Assembly: GCA_000961655.1 (NCBI GenBank)
Contig: LADR01000058.1
Coordinates: 1 to 50,632 of the forward strand
Length of the DNA: 50,632 nt
Direction: 5' to 3'
From: Desulfatitalea sp. BRH_c12
GTDB taxonomy: Bacteria > Desulfobacterota > Desulfobacteria > Desulfobacterales > Desulfosarcinaceae
The translations under genes were made by a program, and so were the position numbers. The notes under the pieces are model-generated. The model worked only from the letters and a program-made list of their open reading frames with translations, did not search any database and was not told where the DNA came from. This document shows, in pieces, positions 8,519 through 18,300 of this stretch. The stretch's first letter is position 1; each line of letters starts with the position of its first letter.

Positions 8519-9475
8519 TTATACGCTGGCCTCCAAAGACCTCAGGGCATTTTTGAACGATGCGGTCACCGATAGATTGCGCTGCAATCCGACAGCATGC
8601 GGTCCCAATCCCATGGCGAGGCCCAGCAGTTGGGGTAGGTAGACAACAGTGGTTTCAAGAACCGCCCCCCTGTGCCGGGCGATTTTTTTCTGAAATCCGT
8701 CCAGGTTGATCTGGCACATGGGACAGACCGTTGCGATGGCGTCGGCGTCCTTGGCCGCCGCCAGGATGGCGCCGGTCAAGTCCATGCCTGCATGCATGTG
8801 GGTGGTCATGTGAGCGCCGCCGCAGCACCTGGGCCCCATCGTCCACGGCAGGACCTCGGCGCCCACAGCGCGGATCAGTGGTGACATGCTGGCAGGCGCC
8901 TGGGGATCGTCGAAGACTGCGTAGGGCCGCAGGCACTGGCAGCCGTAATAGGGCGCAATCGTCTGGCCGTTCAACGGCCGGCGCACATGGCTCGCGATCG
9001 TATCGGCCCCCACATCCCGGGCCAGGACATCCAGGATATGACGGACCCTTACGGTCCCGGTGACCGACAGATGCTCATCCGCCAGAATCCGGTTGACCGC
9101 CGCGCGCGTTTGCGGCTCTTCACGCATGGCATGGGCGGCTCTCTGCAAATTCAGATAGCAGGCACTGCAGGGCACCAGCAGATCGCAGTCGCTGTGCATC
9201 GCTTCCGCCAGGGCCAGGTTGCGCGCCGCCAGGCTCAGCGCCAGCAGACGGCTCACCCCGGAGGCGGCCGTGGCCCCGCAGCACGTCCACCCCGCAACAT
9301 CGATCACGTCAATGTCCAATGCCTGCATCAAGGCCCGCGTCGCAAGATCGTACTCGACGGCCGTGCCTTCCAACGAACAGCCTGGGTAGTAAAGATAGCG
9401 CATCGGCTTCGCCGCGGTTGAAAGGGTCACGTGTACCGTGGAATGTGACAGGTTTCTATCGATTTTATCCGCCAT
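8519..9475 (-). CDS. hdrB: Heterodisulfide reductase subunit B-like protein
   Basis: A 318-residue protein with two CCG-type cysteine domains: CSLEGTAVEYD.., VAGWTCCGA, then YYGCQCLRP.. and GPRCCGGAHM with VCPMCQINLD. In HdrB these bind noncubane 4Fe-4S clusters that cleave a disulfide substrate. The family usually begins at the MRYLYYPGC part; here about 24 residues precede it, but AGGAGAAGGTC sits correctly before the ATG at 9475. It follows hdrC by 41 bases and ends the Hdr core. In a bacterium without methanogenesis the disulfide substrate is not CoM-S-S-CoB and is unknown. Confidence 0.9.
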   Translation of the reverse strand: MADKIDRNLSHSTVHVTLSTAAKPMRYLYYPGCSLEGTAVEYDLATRALMQALDIDVIDVAGWTCCGATAASGVSRLLALSLAARNLALAEAMHSDCDLLVPCSACYLNLQRAAHAMREEPQTRAAVNRILADEHLSVTGTVRVRHILDVLARDVGADTIASHVRRPLNGQTIAPYYGCQCLRPYAVFDDPQAPASMSPLIRAVGAEVLPWTMGPRCCGGAHMTTHMHAGMDLTGAILAAAKDADAIATVCPMCQINLDGFQKKIARHRGAVLETTVVYLPQLLGLAMGLGPHAVGLQRNLSVTASFKNALRSLEASV

Positions 9476-9488
9476 GACCTTCTCCTAG

Positions 9489-9503
9489 ACCGGCTGCGCC
9501 GGA
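9489..9503 (-). promoter_or_regulatory. Hairpin just 5' of a ribosome-binding site (copy 2)
   Basis: TCCGGCGCAGCCGGTC on the minus strand folds into a CCGGC/GCCGG hairpin, followed at once by AGGAGAAGGTC and the ATG of the hdrB-like gene. It is identical to the element before the receiver-kinase at 6060. Confidence 0.5.
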
Positions 9504-9516
9504 ATATAAGCGATCA

Positions 9517-10086
9517 TCAGTTTTCTTCCTCGACCTGGGCGACCTTCGCAAAGAGGGCATCCAACTTGCCCTTACCGCGAGCCGGACGCGGCAGGCTGAT
9601 TTTGCCTTTGGAGGTCAGTTTCCATCCCAGAGAGGCGTAGCGCAGCGGCAGCAAAGGATTTTTCATGTGCGCAAAGTAGCCGGTCATCACTTCCATTTCA
9701 TGCACGCGGCCGTTGCGGCGGACGCTTCGCAGAAAATAACGGTAGAACAACGTGCTTGACCGATGCTGCGGCATTTGCCGGGCGGCCGCGATGCATTTGA
9801 GGGCCGCCATGGCATCGGCCGGCTGCAGGCCGCGCGGGCAGCGCAGGCTGCAGTAATAACATGAGGAGCAGAGCGTGAACGTTTGGCTGGTGAAGATCTC
9901 TTCAAAGGAATCCATCTGCACACACCGCCAGATCCGGCGCGGGGTCATGTCCATGGCGCCGGCATTGGGACATGAAGCGCTGCACGTGCCGCATTGGATG
10001 CAGGCCCGCATCATTTGCCGCACGGATGCCGTATGCGCTTCCAATGACACCCCCTCGCCTTTCCTTTCAGTCGCTGAATGCAGCAT
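9517..10086 (-). CDS. hdrC: Heterodisulfide reductase subunit C-like iron-sulfur protein
   Basis: A 189-residue protein with two 4Fe-4S motifs: CIQCGTCSASCP near residues 29-40 and CSSCYYCSLRCP near 73-84. HdrC relays electrons from HdrA to HdrB. The start follows CAAGGAGCACAATC. It lies between the receiver-containing HdrA (62 bases upstream) and hdrB, the usual A-C-B order. The rest of the protein is helical and basic and ends in VEEEN. Confidence 0.9.
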   Translation of the reverse strand: MLHSATERKGEGVSLEAHTASVRQMMRACIQCGTCSASCPNAGAMDMTPRRIWRCVQMDSFEEIFTSQTFTLCSSCYYCSLRCPRGLQPADAMAALKCIAAARQMPQHRSSTLFYRYFLRSVRRNGRVHEMEVMTGYFAHMKNPLLPLRYASLGWKLTSKGKISLPRPARGKGKLDALFAKVAQVEEEN

Positions 10087-10147
10087 GATTGTGCTCCTTG
10101 TTAGCGCCAGTTGCGCTCAAATAGACAGATTTGCTTCCACGTCACAG

Positions 10148-13100
10148 TCACACGTCGCATTTTACCACTTCCGCGATCATCGCCAGCATCTGCCCTGCGC
10201 TGTAATTGCTCACCACAGCCGCGCCATTGGGGCAGGCCGCCGCACAGGCACCACACCCCTGGCACATGGCCGGATTGATCAGCACCTGGTCCTGTTCGGG
10301 GCTGAGGGCGCGGGCGCCAAAAGGACAAGCGTCGATGCACCGCTCGCACAGGCTACACAGACTGCGACGCACCGTGGCGGTCACAGCGTCGGGGGCAATG
10401 GTCGGCCGCCTGAGAATGCCCACCGCTTTCTGGGCGGCCGCCTGGGCCGTGGCGATTGATTCTGCCACGCCGCGGGGCGAAAGCGCGCAACCACAGGCAA
10501 ACACGCCGGCCGTCAAGGCTTCGACCGGGCGCCACTTGAAATCGGCCGGCCTGAAAAAATGGTCTTCATCCAACTGCGCGCCATAGGCTGTGGCCAGTTC
10601 GGGCGGCAACTCGGGAACCAAGCCGGTGGCCAGAACCAGCAGATCCACGCGGATTTCAACGTCCGCCCCCAAGATCGAATCCATCGTCCGTATGCACGGC
10701 CCCTGGGTGGCGTCAGCCGTTACACGCGGCTTGGCGTCGGTCGCGTACGGCATAAAAACAATGCCCTCCCGGCGGGCCTGGGTGAAGAAGGTCTCGCTGA
10801 AACCGCAGGTCATCATGTCGCGGTACAGAATGTAAACGGCCGTTGCGGGATTGGCTCTTTTTAGTGTTAAGGCCTGCTTGAGCGCCGTCGGACAGCAGAC
10901 CCGGCTGCAGTAGCTGCGTGGCGCCTCACGGGACGCCACGCACAGGATCATGACCACCGCACCCAGTTGTTGCGGGTCGATGCGCTGGTCAGCCAAGCGC
11001 ACTTCCAACTCTTTTTGTGTCACGACGGCCGCATGCGTGCCGTAGCCGTACGCAGCCGTGGACGCTTCGCCGCAGCCGGTGGCCAGCACCGTCACGCCGT
11101 GCTCGAGAATGTGTGGCGCTGCTTTGGCCGGGGCCAGCGTCGTATAAAAATGACCGACCTGCCCAAAGGCGGATTGCACCTCTGTTTGCAGATGCACATG
11201 GATCAGGGGCTGGTGCGCCACCCGGTCGATGGTGTCGGCCAACAGCGCAGTCAGATCGGCGCCATCGAGGGTTTGCCGCAGCCAGTGCAAATTTCCACCC
11301 AAGGATGCCTGCTTTTCCACCAGGGTCACCAGATAGCCGCGCTCGGCAATCGACAGGGCTGCCTGCATCCCGGCAATGCCGCCGCCGACAACCAGGGCAT
11401 GCTGAACGACGGACACGCCGGGCGGCCGAACGGGTTCCGCATGTTTCAAACGCGCCACGGCCATGGCCAGATCGGTCGCGACCCGTGCCTGCCGCGACGC
11501 AGCGGACGGTTCGCGGTCGTAAATACGCAGATCCACGGCCTCGACCATCTGCGAAGGCAGACCATTTTCCGCGACCAGCGCGCGCAGCCGGGGAGTGAAC
11601 GCATCGGACCGGCAGGCGCCGAGCAGGATGCGATTGGCCTGCGGATCGTTCAGGCCGTCGACAAGGGTGCGCCAGCCATCGTCCGTGCAGAGCCGATTCA
11701 GGAAAACGATGCGGCTCACGCACGGGTCCTGGTTCAGGCGCGCTTCGAGGGCGGCGGCCGCGCCCTCAGCGTTCAATGCCCCATCGCATGTGCATAGGGC
11801 CACGGCAATACGCGGCGGATCGGCTGACAGATCACGAGGTGGCGTACGCGCCGCATCGGCCGCCACCGACAGCGTGCCGCCGGTCGCATGCAGAATACGC
11901 CCGGCTTCGGCCGCGGCAGCTGAAGCCTGGATCACCGACTCGTTGATATCCTTGAGGCCCGCACAGGCACCGGCCACCAGGATCCCTGCCTGGTCGGTCC
12001 GGACGAGGGAATGCGCTTGCGTCCGGACAAAACCCCACGGGTTCAGGCTCAAACCGGTCATTTCAGCCAAAGGTGCAAGCCCCTGGGCTGGACGCTGACC
12101 AACAGCCAGTACGACCAAATCGAAAGTCTCACCTGTTATTTGACCGTCTGGGCCCAGCCAAGTGAGCACCGGGTCGCCACTGGCGGGGTCTGCCAGCAGC
12201 GAGTGCACCCGGCCGCGCACCAGGCGCAGCTGGTCTTGCTCGCAGGCCGCTTCGCCCCATCGTTGATACGGCAGGCCGGCCGTCCGCAAATCCATGTGGA
12301 AAAGGGTCGCGGCAAGCTGCGCCCCGCCCCGCTCCCTGGCCAGACGCGCCTGTTTGATGGCGATCATGCAGCAGACCGACGAACAGAAATCCGCATCGCT
12401 TTGCAGATCACGCGATCCCACGCACTGCAAAAAAGCGATCTTGCCGACGGGCCGCCGGTCGGCCGGGCGCAACAACGCGCCGCCGAACGGACCGCTGCCG
12501 CTGAGCAGGCGTTCAAATTCCAGTTGGGTCAGCACGTGCGGGCAGGTGCCGTAGCCATATGGATTTTTACCCCGCCGTGGGTCAAAATAGTCGCTTCCGC
12601 AGGCCAATATCACAGCCCCCACCGCGATCGACTCGTCCTGTTCAGCCATTTGCTCCTGGAATACGGCGGCCACCTTATCCATCATCGCGGCAGTGTCGAA
12701 CGGCTTCATCAAGTAGTCCAAAGCCCCCATCTTCATGGCTTCCACCGCCGTCTCCACGGTCGCGTAGGCGGTCATCATCAGCACGCACAATTCGGGCAAT
12801 ATCTGCCGGGACCGCTGCAGCAGTTCGACCCCATCCATGCCCGGCATCTTGATATCGGCCAGCATCAGGTGAACGGGCTGCCCGCTCAGCATCTCCAGGG
12901 CCTCGGCGCCCGAAGCGGCCATCCGCACGCTGTACCCTTCGGCGAGCAGCCACTCTTTTAAACTGTCGCGCACGACCAGTTCGTCATCGACCACCAGGAT
13001 ATGGAATTTGCGGCGTCCGTCCTGCGCCAGTTGAATGGCTTGCGTGGGACAGACCGATGCGCACACCCCACACTGGGTGCAGGCCTGCACATCGATGACA

Positions 13101-13570
13101 TAGCCGGTGGAGCGATCGTGGGGCACCGGTTGGTAAATGGCTTTGCGTGTGGTCAGGCCGGCGTTGAAAGGATCAGGCACCACGACCGGGCACACCTCGG
13201 CGCACTCTCCACAGCCCACGCAACGCCGCGCATCGACGCCATTGGGCGCCGTGCGCAGACTCACCTGCATATGTCCGGGAGCGCCGCTCAGGGCAGTGAT
13301 CTGCGTGGACAGGCGAATGTCGATGCGCTCATGGAAAAGTCCTCTGCGCAGGCAGGCCTGGGACGCCGCATCGCGTTCGAACGCCGGCAGCATCCGGCAC
13401 ATGCCGCAACGGTTGGTGGGAAACTGGCGGTCCAATTGGCTGAGGATGCCACCCAAATGCGGCGCGCGTTCGACCAGGACGACCCGGTGGCCGCTCTCGG
13501 CCAAGTCCAACGCCGCTCGGATGCCGCTGATACCGGCCCCAACGACCAATGCTGTATTAGAATTTTCCAT
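10148..13570 (-). CDS. hdrA: HdrA-like flavoprotein, double module, with an inserted response-regulator receiver domain
   Basis: A 1140-residue fusion. Residues 1-110 start an HdrA FAD domain (ALVVGAGISGIRAAL, CGMCRM). Two ferredoxin motifs follow (CVGCGECAEVCP at 117-128; CTQCGVCASVCP at 164-175). Residues about 188-307 are a complete receiver domain: Asp195/196, phosphoacceptor Asp239 in LMLADIKMPG, Thr267 and Lys289 in LMKPFD. The HdrA FAD fold then resumes (VGAVILACGSDYFDP). From about residue 725 a second HdrA-like FAD domain begins (ALVVGGGIAGMQAAL), ending in two ferredoxin motifs (CSLCERCIDACP, CQGCGACAAACP). HdrA performs flavin-based electron bifurcation. The receiver domain implies control by phosphorylation, probably from a kinase in this operon. 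The start has only a weak GAAGCAT site upstream. Confidence 0.92.
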   Translation of the reverse strand: MENSNTALVVGAGISGIRAALDLAESGHRVVLVERAPHLGGILSQLDRQFPTNRCGMCRMLPAFERDAASQACLRRGLFHERIDIRLSTQITALSGAPGHMQVSLRTAPNGVDARRCVGCGECAEVCPVVVPDPFNAGLTTRKAIYQPVPHDRSTGYVIDVQACTQCGVCASVCPTQAIQLAQDGRRKFHILVVDDELVVRDSLKEWLLAEGYSVRMAASGAEALEMLSGQPVHLMLADIKMPGMDGVELLQRSRQILPELCVLMMTAYATVETAVEAMKMGALDYLMKPFDTAAMMDKVAAVFQEQMAEQDESIAVGAVILACGSDYFDPRRGKNPYGYGTCPHVLTQLEFERLLSGSGPFGGALLRPADRRPVGKIAFLQCVGSRDLQSDADFCSSVCCMIAIKQARLARERGGAQLAATLFHMDLRTAGLPYQRWGEAACEQDQLRLVRGRVHSLLADPASGDPVLTWLGPDGQITGETFDLVVLAVGQRPAQGLAPLAEMTGLSLNPWGFVRTQAHSLVRTDQAGILVAGACAGLKDINESVIQASAAAAEAGRILHATGGTLSVAADAARTPPRDLSADPPRIAVALCTCDGALNAEGAAAALEARLNQDPCVSRIVFLNRLCTDDGWRTLVDGLNDPQANRILLGACRSDAFTPRLRALVAENGLPSQMVEAVDLRIYDREPSAASRQARVATDLAMAVARLKHAEPVRPPGVSVVQHALVVGGGIAGMQAALSIAERGYLVTLVEKQASLGGNLHWLRQTLDGADLTALLADTIDRVAHQPLIHVHLQTEVQSAFGQVGHFYTTLAPAKAAPHILEHGVTVLATGCGEASTAAYGYGTHAAVVTQKELEVRLADQRIDPQQLGAVVMILCVASREAPRSYCSRVCCPTALKQALTLKRANPATAVYILYRDMMTCGFSETFFTQARREGIVFMPYATDAKPRVTADATQGPCIRTMDSILGADVEIRVDLLVLATGLVPELPPELATAYGAQLDEDHFFRPADFKWRPVEALTAGVFACGCALSPRGVAESIATAQAAAQKAVGILRRPTIAPDAVTATVRRSLCSLCERCIDACPFGARALSPEQDQVLINPAMCQGCGACAAACPNGAAVVSNYSAGQMLAMIAEVVKCDV

Positions 13571-13636
13571 ATGCTTCTAATGCTTCCGTAATTTAGAAAG
13601 AATGGATTCACTTTACACTTTACACTTTCTTTTCTA

Positions 13637-14782
13637 TTATTCCCCGATCCCCACCACCTCCTGAAATTCATCTTCCTTGAACTGCGTCAAGGGCGGCTTT
13701 GCCGCCAAGTCTTCGCCGGCTTTGTAGTCAAAAACGCCCTGGGTGCGATGGGCCACAAGCCGGAACAACGGCATGAGATCAATGCCGTTGGGGCAGGCGT
13801 TGCTGCATTGCCCGCAACCGACACAGGCCGTGCTCATATGGGCCATCCGCGTCAGGTGGTAGAAAAGCGTATCCGTGGGCAGCTTGACCGCGCCTCTACG
13901 CTGAGCCCAACTCAGGTACTGCAAGGGATCGTGGTCGAACAGATCGGTGGTGAAAACGCATTCACGGCAGTAGCAGACCGGACAGGCCACCCGACAGTTG
14001 TAGCAATTGACACAGTGGGACAGATAGGCGGCCAGTTTTTCCAGGGTACCGATGGCGGCGGCAGTGGCGGCAAACATGGCATCGCGATAGTCGGTGCGCT
14101 GGTCAACTAAAGCATGGACGACGCCCTCGCGCTCGGACGGCACCTGACCTGTCGGCAACTGAAGCTTTTCCAACAGCGCGGCGCCCTTATCGGTTTGGGC
14201 TTCGAGCAGGATGTGGCGTTCAGTGGCCACGCCCCACAAGCGCACGGCCAGGTCCGCGCCGGTCGGCAGAAACGATTCGCAAGCGCGACAGGCCCCGGAC
14301 AGGTTGATCCCCTCCAGGACAGCCTCCTGCCCGGAGAGCATACTTTGATAAAAGATGCGGCTGGCGTCTTCCCCCTTGGCCTGGGCAAAAGCGAAGTAAT
14401 CGTGGTTCGTAAAGGCGCCCAGGCAGTCGCTGCCGATGATAAGGATGTTCTCCGTTTGCCCCTGGTTGAGCTTGACCAACTCGACAAAGGCGCGAATTTC
14501 GCAAGGACGCAGCAGCACCGCGATCTTTCCGATACCTGCCTTGCGGTTGCGGGTGAGTTGGCCAACCACCTTGGCAGCGTTGAGTGCAAACGACGGTGCC
14601 AGCGGGTCTATGCGCTCCAGGTGTGCGGGATCGGTCACCAGGGTCGGCATAACCGCAGACCCGCAGGGCAACCGCATGGGGACGAAGACGGCATCGATCG
14701 TCTCCAAAGTCAGAACGGCGGTTGAGAGTGTCCGGAAAGCCGCGGTCAGATCATGGTCATGGACCTCGATTGCTGCAACCAT
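13637..14782 (-). CDS. FrhB/FdhB-type iron-sulfur flavoprotein subunit
   Basis: A 381-residue member of the coenzyme F420 hydrogenase/dehydrogenase beta-subunit family, also found as beta subunits of formate dehydrogenases. Visible marks are VLLRPCEIRAFVELVKLNQG and IIGSDCLGAF in the nucleotide-binding part, SGACRACE, a Cys-rich HCVNCYNCRVACPVCYCREC stretch, and a C-terminal 4Fe-4S motif CVGCGQCSNACPNG. It probably moves electrons between a pyridine nucleotide, flavin or ferredoxin partner and the Hdr proteins. The start follows CGAGGAGGTTTTGA. It sits 17 bases after mvhD. F420 itself need not be involved in a bacterium. Confidence 0.82.
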   Translation of the reverse strand: MVAAIEVHDHDLTAAFRTLSTAVLTLETIDAVFVPMRLPCGSAVMPTLVTDPAHLERIDPLAPSFALNAAKVVGQLTRNRKAGIGKIAVLLRPCEIRAFVELVKLNQGQTENILIIGSDCLGAFTNHDYFAFAQAKGEDASRIFYQSMLSGQEAVLEGINLSGACRACESFLPTGADLAVRLWGVATERHILLEAQTDKGAALLEKLQLPTGQVPSEREGVVHALVDQRTDYRDAMFAATAAAIGTLEKLAAYLSHCVNCYNCRVACPVCYCRECVFTTDLFDHDPLQYLSWAQRRGAVKLPTDTLFYHLTRMAHMSTACVGCGQCSNACPNGIDLMPLFRLVAHRTQGVFDYKAGEDLAAKPPLTQFKEDEFQEVVGIGE

Positions 14783-14799
14783 TCAAAACCTCCTCGTAT

Positions 14800-15222
14800 T
14801 CAGACAATCATGGCCGAGCGCGCCTGACTGGGCCCCAGGGCCGTGACCTGCGCGACCAGCGCACGCATGATCGCCGCAAACTGGATACCGTCGCTGGCAC
14901 CGATCCAGGTCAGTTGCAGCCGTTCGGGTTCGAAACCGAACTGGGGCAGAATCTCCTTGAGCAGTTTGATCCGCCGGCGGGCCTTGTAGTTGCCGTTGAT
15001 GTAGTGGCAGTCGCCCGGATGACAGCCACTGACCAGCACGGCATCAGCGCCTTCCAGCAAGGCTTTGAGAATATACTGCGGATCGACCATGCCGGTGCAC
15101 ATGACCCGGATCAGGCGCACGTTGGGCGGGTAGTCCAGGCGCGAGGTGCCGGCCAGATCGGCGGCCGTGTAGGTGCACCAGTTGCAGACGAAAGCGACGA
15201 CGACCGGTTCAAATGATTCCAT
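14800..15222 (-). CDS. mvhD: MvhD-like hydrogenase/Hdr linker iron-sulfur subunit
   Basis: A 140-residue protein with the MvhD pattern: VVAFVCNWCTYTAADLAG near the start, RVMCTGMVDPQYILKAL, and GCHPGDCHYINGN. MvhD carries a 2Fe-2S cluster and passes electrons to HdrA. The start at 15222 has AGAGGGAGCCT upstream and gives the family N-terminus MESFEPVVVAF; the frame is open 8 codons further. It sits between the two HdrA-type genes. No hydrogenase large subunit is in the window, so the donor is probably the NAD(P)-binding GltD module or the FrhB-like subunit. Confidence 0.9.
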   Translation of the reverse strand: MESFEPVVVAFVCNWCTYTAADLAGTSRLDYPPNVRLIRVMCTGMVDPQYILKALLEGADAVLVSGCHPGDCHYINGNYKARRRIKLLKEILPQFGFEPERLQLTWIGASDGIQFAAIMRALVAQVTALGPSQARSAMIV

Positions 15223-15369
15223 AGGCTCCCTCTTTGTTGTATCCATTGGCCCGTTACCCGTTGTGATCGGTATTCAGATCGTTACGTCCATGCGCAGGGC
15301 GGATCTTGTGTTTGCCCGGTGGGTGCGTCGGCACACGATGCCGTGCGTCCACCACGGGCAACGCCTCCC

Positions 15370-18300
15370 TTATCCTGCCAATCGGTGCGTGGCCTCGAAA
15401 ATCCCATCGATCTCGGCAAAGAGCTGCCTGCCCGTAAAATGCCGGCTGGCGGCCGCACCGCTGGGACAAACGGCCGAGCAGGTGCCGCATCCTTTACAAA
15501 TCAAAGGATTGACCTGGGCGCGCCCGATGCGTTCATTGAAACTGATCGCGCCGTAAGGACACAGCTCGATGCACATGCGGCAGCCGGCGCAGATGTCCGC
15601 ATCGATAACGGAAATGGTCGGCGCGATCTCCACCTGGCCCTTAACGGCCAAGGATAGGGCCTTGGCGGCCGCGCCCGAGGCATGCGATACGCTGTCGGGA
15701 ATATCCATGGGCTTCTGGCAGCACCCGGCCAGGAACAAGCCATCCGTGGCGGTGGCGATCGGTCCCAATTTGGGATGCAGCTCCAAAAAGAAACCGTCGC
15801 CGCCCTGGGACACTCCGAAGATGCGCCCCGTGCAATCGGCATCCGCGCGGGCTTCTATGGCCGTGCACAGCACCGCCATGTCCACCGGCAAACGCACCGT
15901 GCGTCCGAGCAGTGTGTCTTCGGCAATCACGATCAAGCGGCCGTTTTCCTCCGCGCAAAGCGGCTGATCGCTGATTTCAGCAACCTTGCCGCGGATAAAG
16001 CAAGTGCCCTCCTCCTGGCAGCGCCGGTAGAACTCTTCATAGCCTTCGCCAAAACAGCGCATATCGATGTAAAAATCGTAAACCGCCGTGTCCGCCCCCA
16101 CCTTCTCCTTGATCAGGTGGGTATACTTAAGCGCGTACATGCAGCACACCCGCGAGCAGTAGTCGTGATAACGCACGTCGCGACTGCCGATGCAGTGCAA
16201 CAAGGCGACACTGCCGGGCGGCCGATCGAAACAACCTTGGCCATCGCGCATGAGGATGCGGCCGCCGGTGGGCCCGGTGGCGTTGCTGAGCCGCTCGAAT
16301 TCCAGTGCGGTAAACACATTCGGCAGACGGCCGTAACCGTATTCGGTCATCAGGGTCGGATCGAGGGTGTCGTATCCTGTGGCCAGAATGATGCTACCGA
16401 CATGGACTTTGGTTTCGGTGGCCTGCATGTGGTGGTCGATCGCCTTGACTTCGCAGGCCGCCTCGCACTGCATACACTCGCAGCACACCGCGCAGTTGAG
16501 ACAGCGTGCGGCTTCAGCGCGGGCCTGCGTTTCGGTCAATCCCAGATCGACCTCGACAAAGGTTCCTGCGCTCGGCTCGGCCGGTCGTCGCCCGGACGCG
16601 GCGCGCGCTGATAGCGCCATACCCGGTGGAATCTCCGCCCAATCCCCCGCATGGTCATCAGCCGCCAGCGACGGCGCGCCATCCGACAAAGACGCGCCAC
16701 GCACAAAGCGGTCCAGGGCCGCCACGGCCCGGTGCGCGGCACCGACCGCCTCAATGGCGAGTGCCGGCCCACTGGCCATGTCGCCGGCGGCAAAAACATG
16801 CGCCAGGGAAGTTTGCCCGGTATGCGGATCGATCGTCAGTGTACCGCGCCGCGTCCAGGACAGATCGGGCACATCGGCAGCCCATGCGCTGTCGGTGGTC
16901 TGACCGACGGCCGCGATGACAGCGTCGCAGTCAATGGAAAAGACGGTTTCCGGCATCACCTTGGGCCGGCGGCGGCCATCCGCGCCGGGCTCCCCAAGAC
17001 GGGTCCGCACGCAAGTCAGGGCCGCCACTTGCCCGGCCTGGCTCTCGATGCACACGGGGGCGGTCAGAAACAGGAAGTCGATTCCTTCCTGCCGGGCGTC
17101 CCGAATCTCCTCCGCATAGGCCGGCATCTCCTGTTCGGTCCGCCGGTAAACGACCGTGACCGCGCGACTGCCTAACCGCCGGGCACAGCGCGCGGCATCA
17201 ATGGCCACATTGCCGCCACCGACGATCACCACCCGATCGCCCGGCTTTGCGCGCGCGCCGCTGTTGACCGCGTGCAGAAAAGTGACGCCGTCGATCACGC
17301 CGGCTGTCTCAGCCTCACCGGGGATATGCAGACGCATGGCCTGATGGGCGCCTAAACCCAGAAAAACGCCCGCATAGCCTTGGGTGCTCAAATCAGCCAA
17401 GCTGAAGTCCCGGCCCAGGCGCAGGCCGGTACGCGCATCGACGCCCAGGGAAAGGATATAAGCGATCTCCTGGTCCAGGATATCCGGCGGCAAGCGATAA
17501 TCGGGGATACCCACGCGCAGCATGCCGCCCAGGCAGTCAAGGCCTTCGAACAGCGTGACCTGGTATCCTTTCAGACGCAAATCATAGGCTGCCGTCAGAC
17601 CCGCCGGTCCGCCACCGACCACCGCGATCTTCTCCGGACGCTCCTTGATTTCGGGAACCGGCAGCGCGCTCATCGCGACCTGGTCAGCCGCGAAACGTTT
17701 CAGGGCGCGAATCGATACGGGTGCATCCACCTGTGCCCGCCGGCATTGGTCCTCGCACGGATGCGGGCAGATGCGTCCCAAGGTCCCGGGCAGCGGCAGA
17801 CGCTGCATGATCAGATCCAATGCCTGGCGATATTTGCCCTGGCCGACGAGCTGCACATACCCCTGAACATTGATGCCGGCCGGGCAAGCGGCCGCGCATG
17901 GCGCGCGGTCTTTTTTTTCGATATTGAAGGCAATGGGAACGGCCTGCGGAAATGCCCGGCCGATCGCATGGCGCTGCGCCATACCCTGATCCCAGGCGTT
18001 GGGAATCGACACCGGACATACCTTGGCGCACTCCCCACAGCCCGTGCAGGACTGGGCATTCACATAGCGCGGGTGGTGGCGGATGGTCACTGCAAAGTTG
18101 CCCACGAACCCGGAAACATCGGTCACCTCGCTCAACGCGTGCAGGCGGACGTTGGGGTGCTGACCGACGTCGACCATTTTGGGGGTGCCGATGCAGGCCG
18201 CGCAGTCCAGGGTGGGAAAGGTCTTGTCGAATTGCAGCATGTGACCGCCGATAGTGGTGTCCCGTTCGACCAGGTGCACGATGTGGCCGGCATCGGCGAT

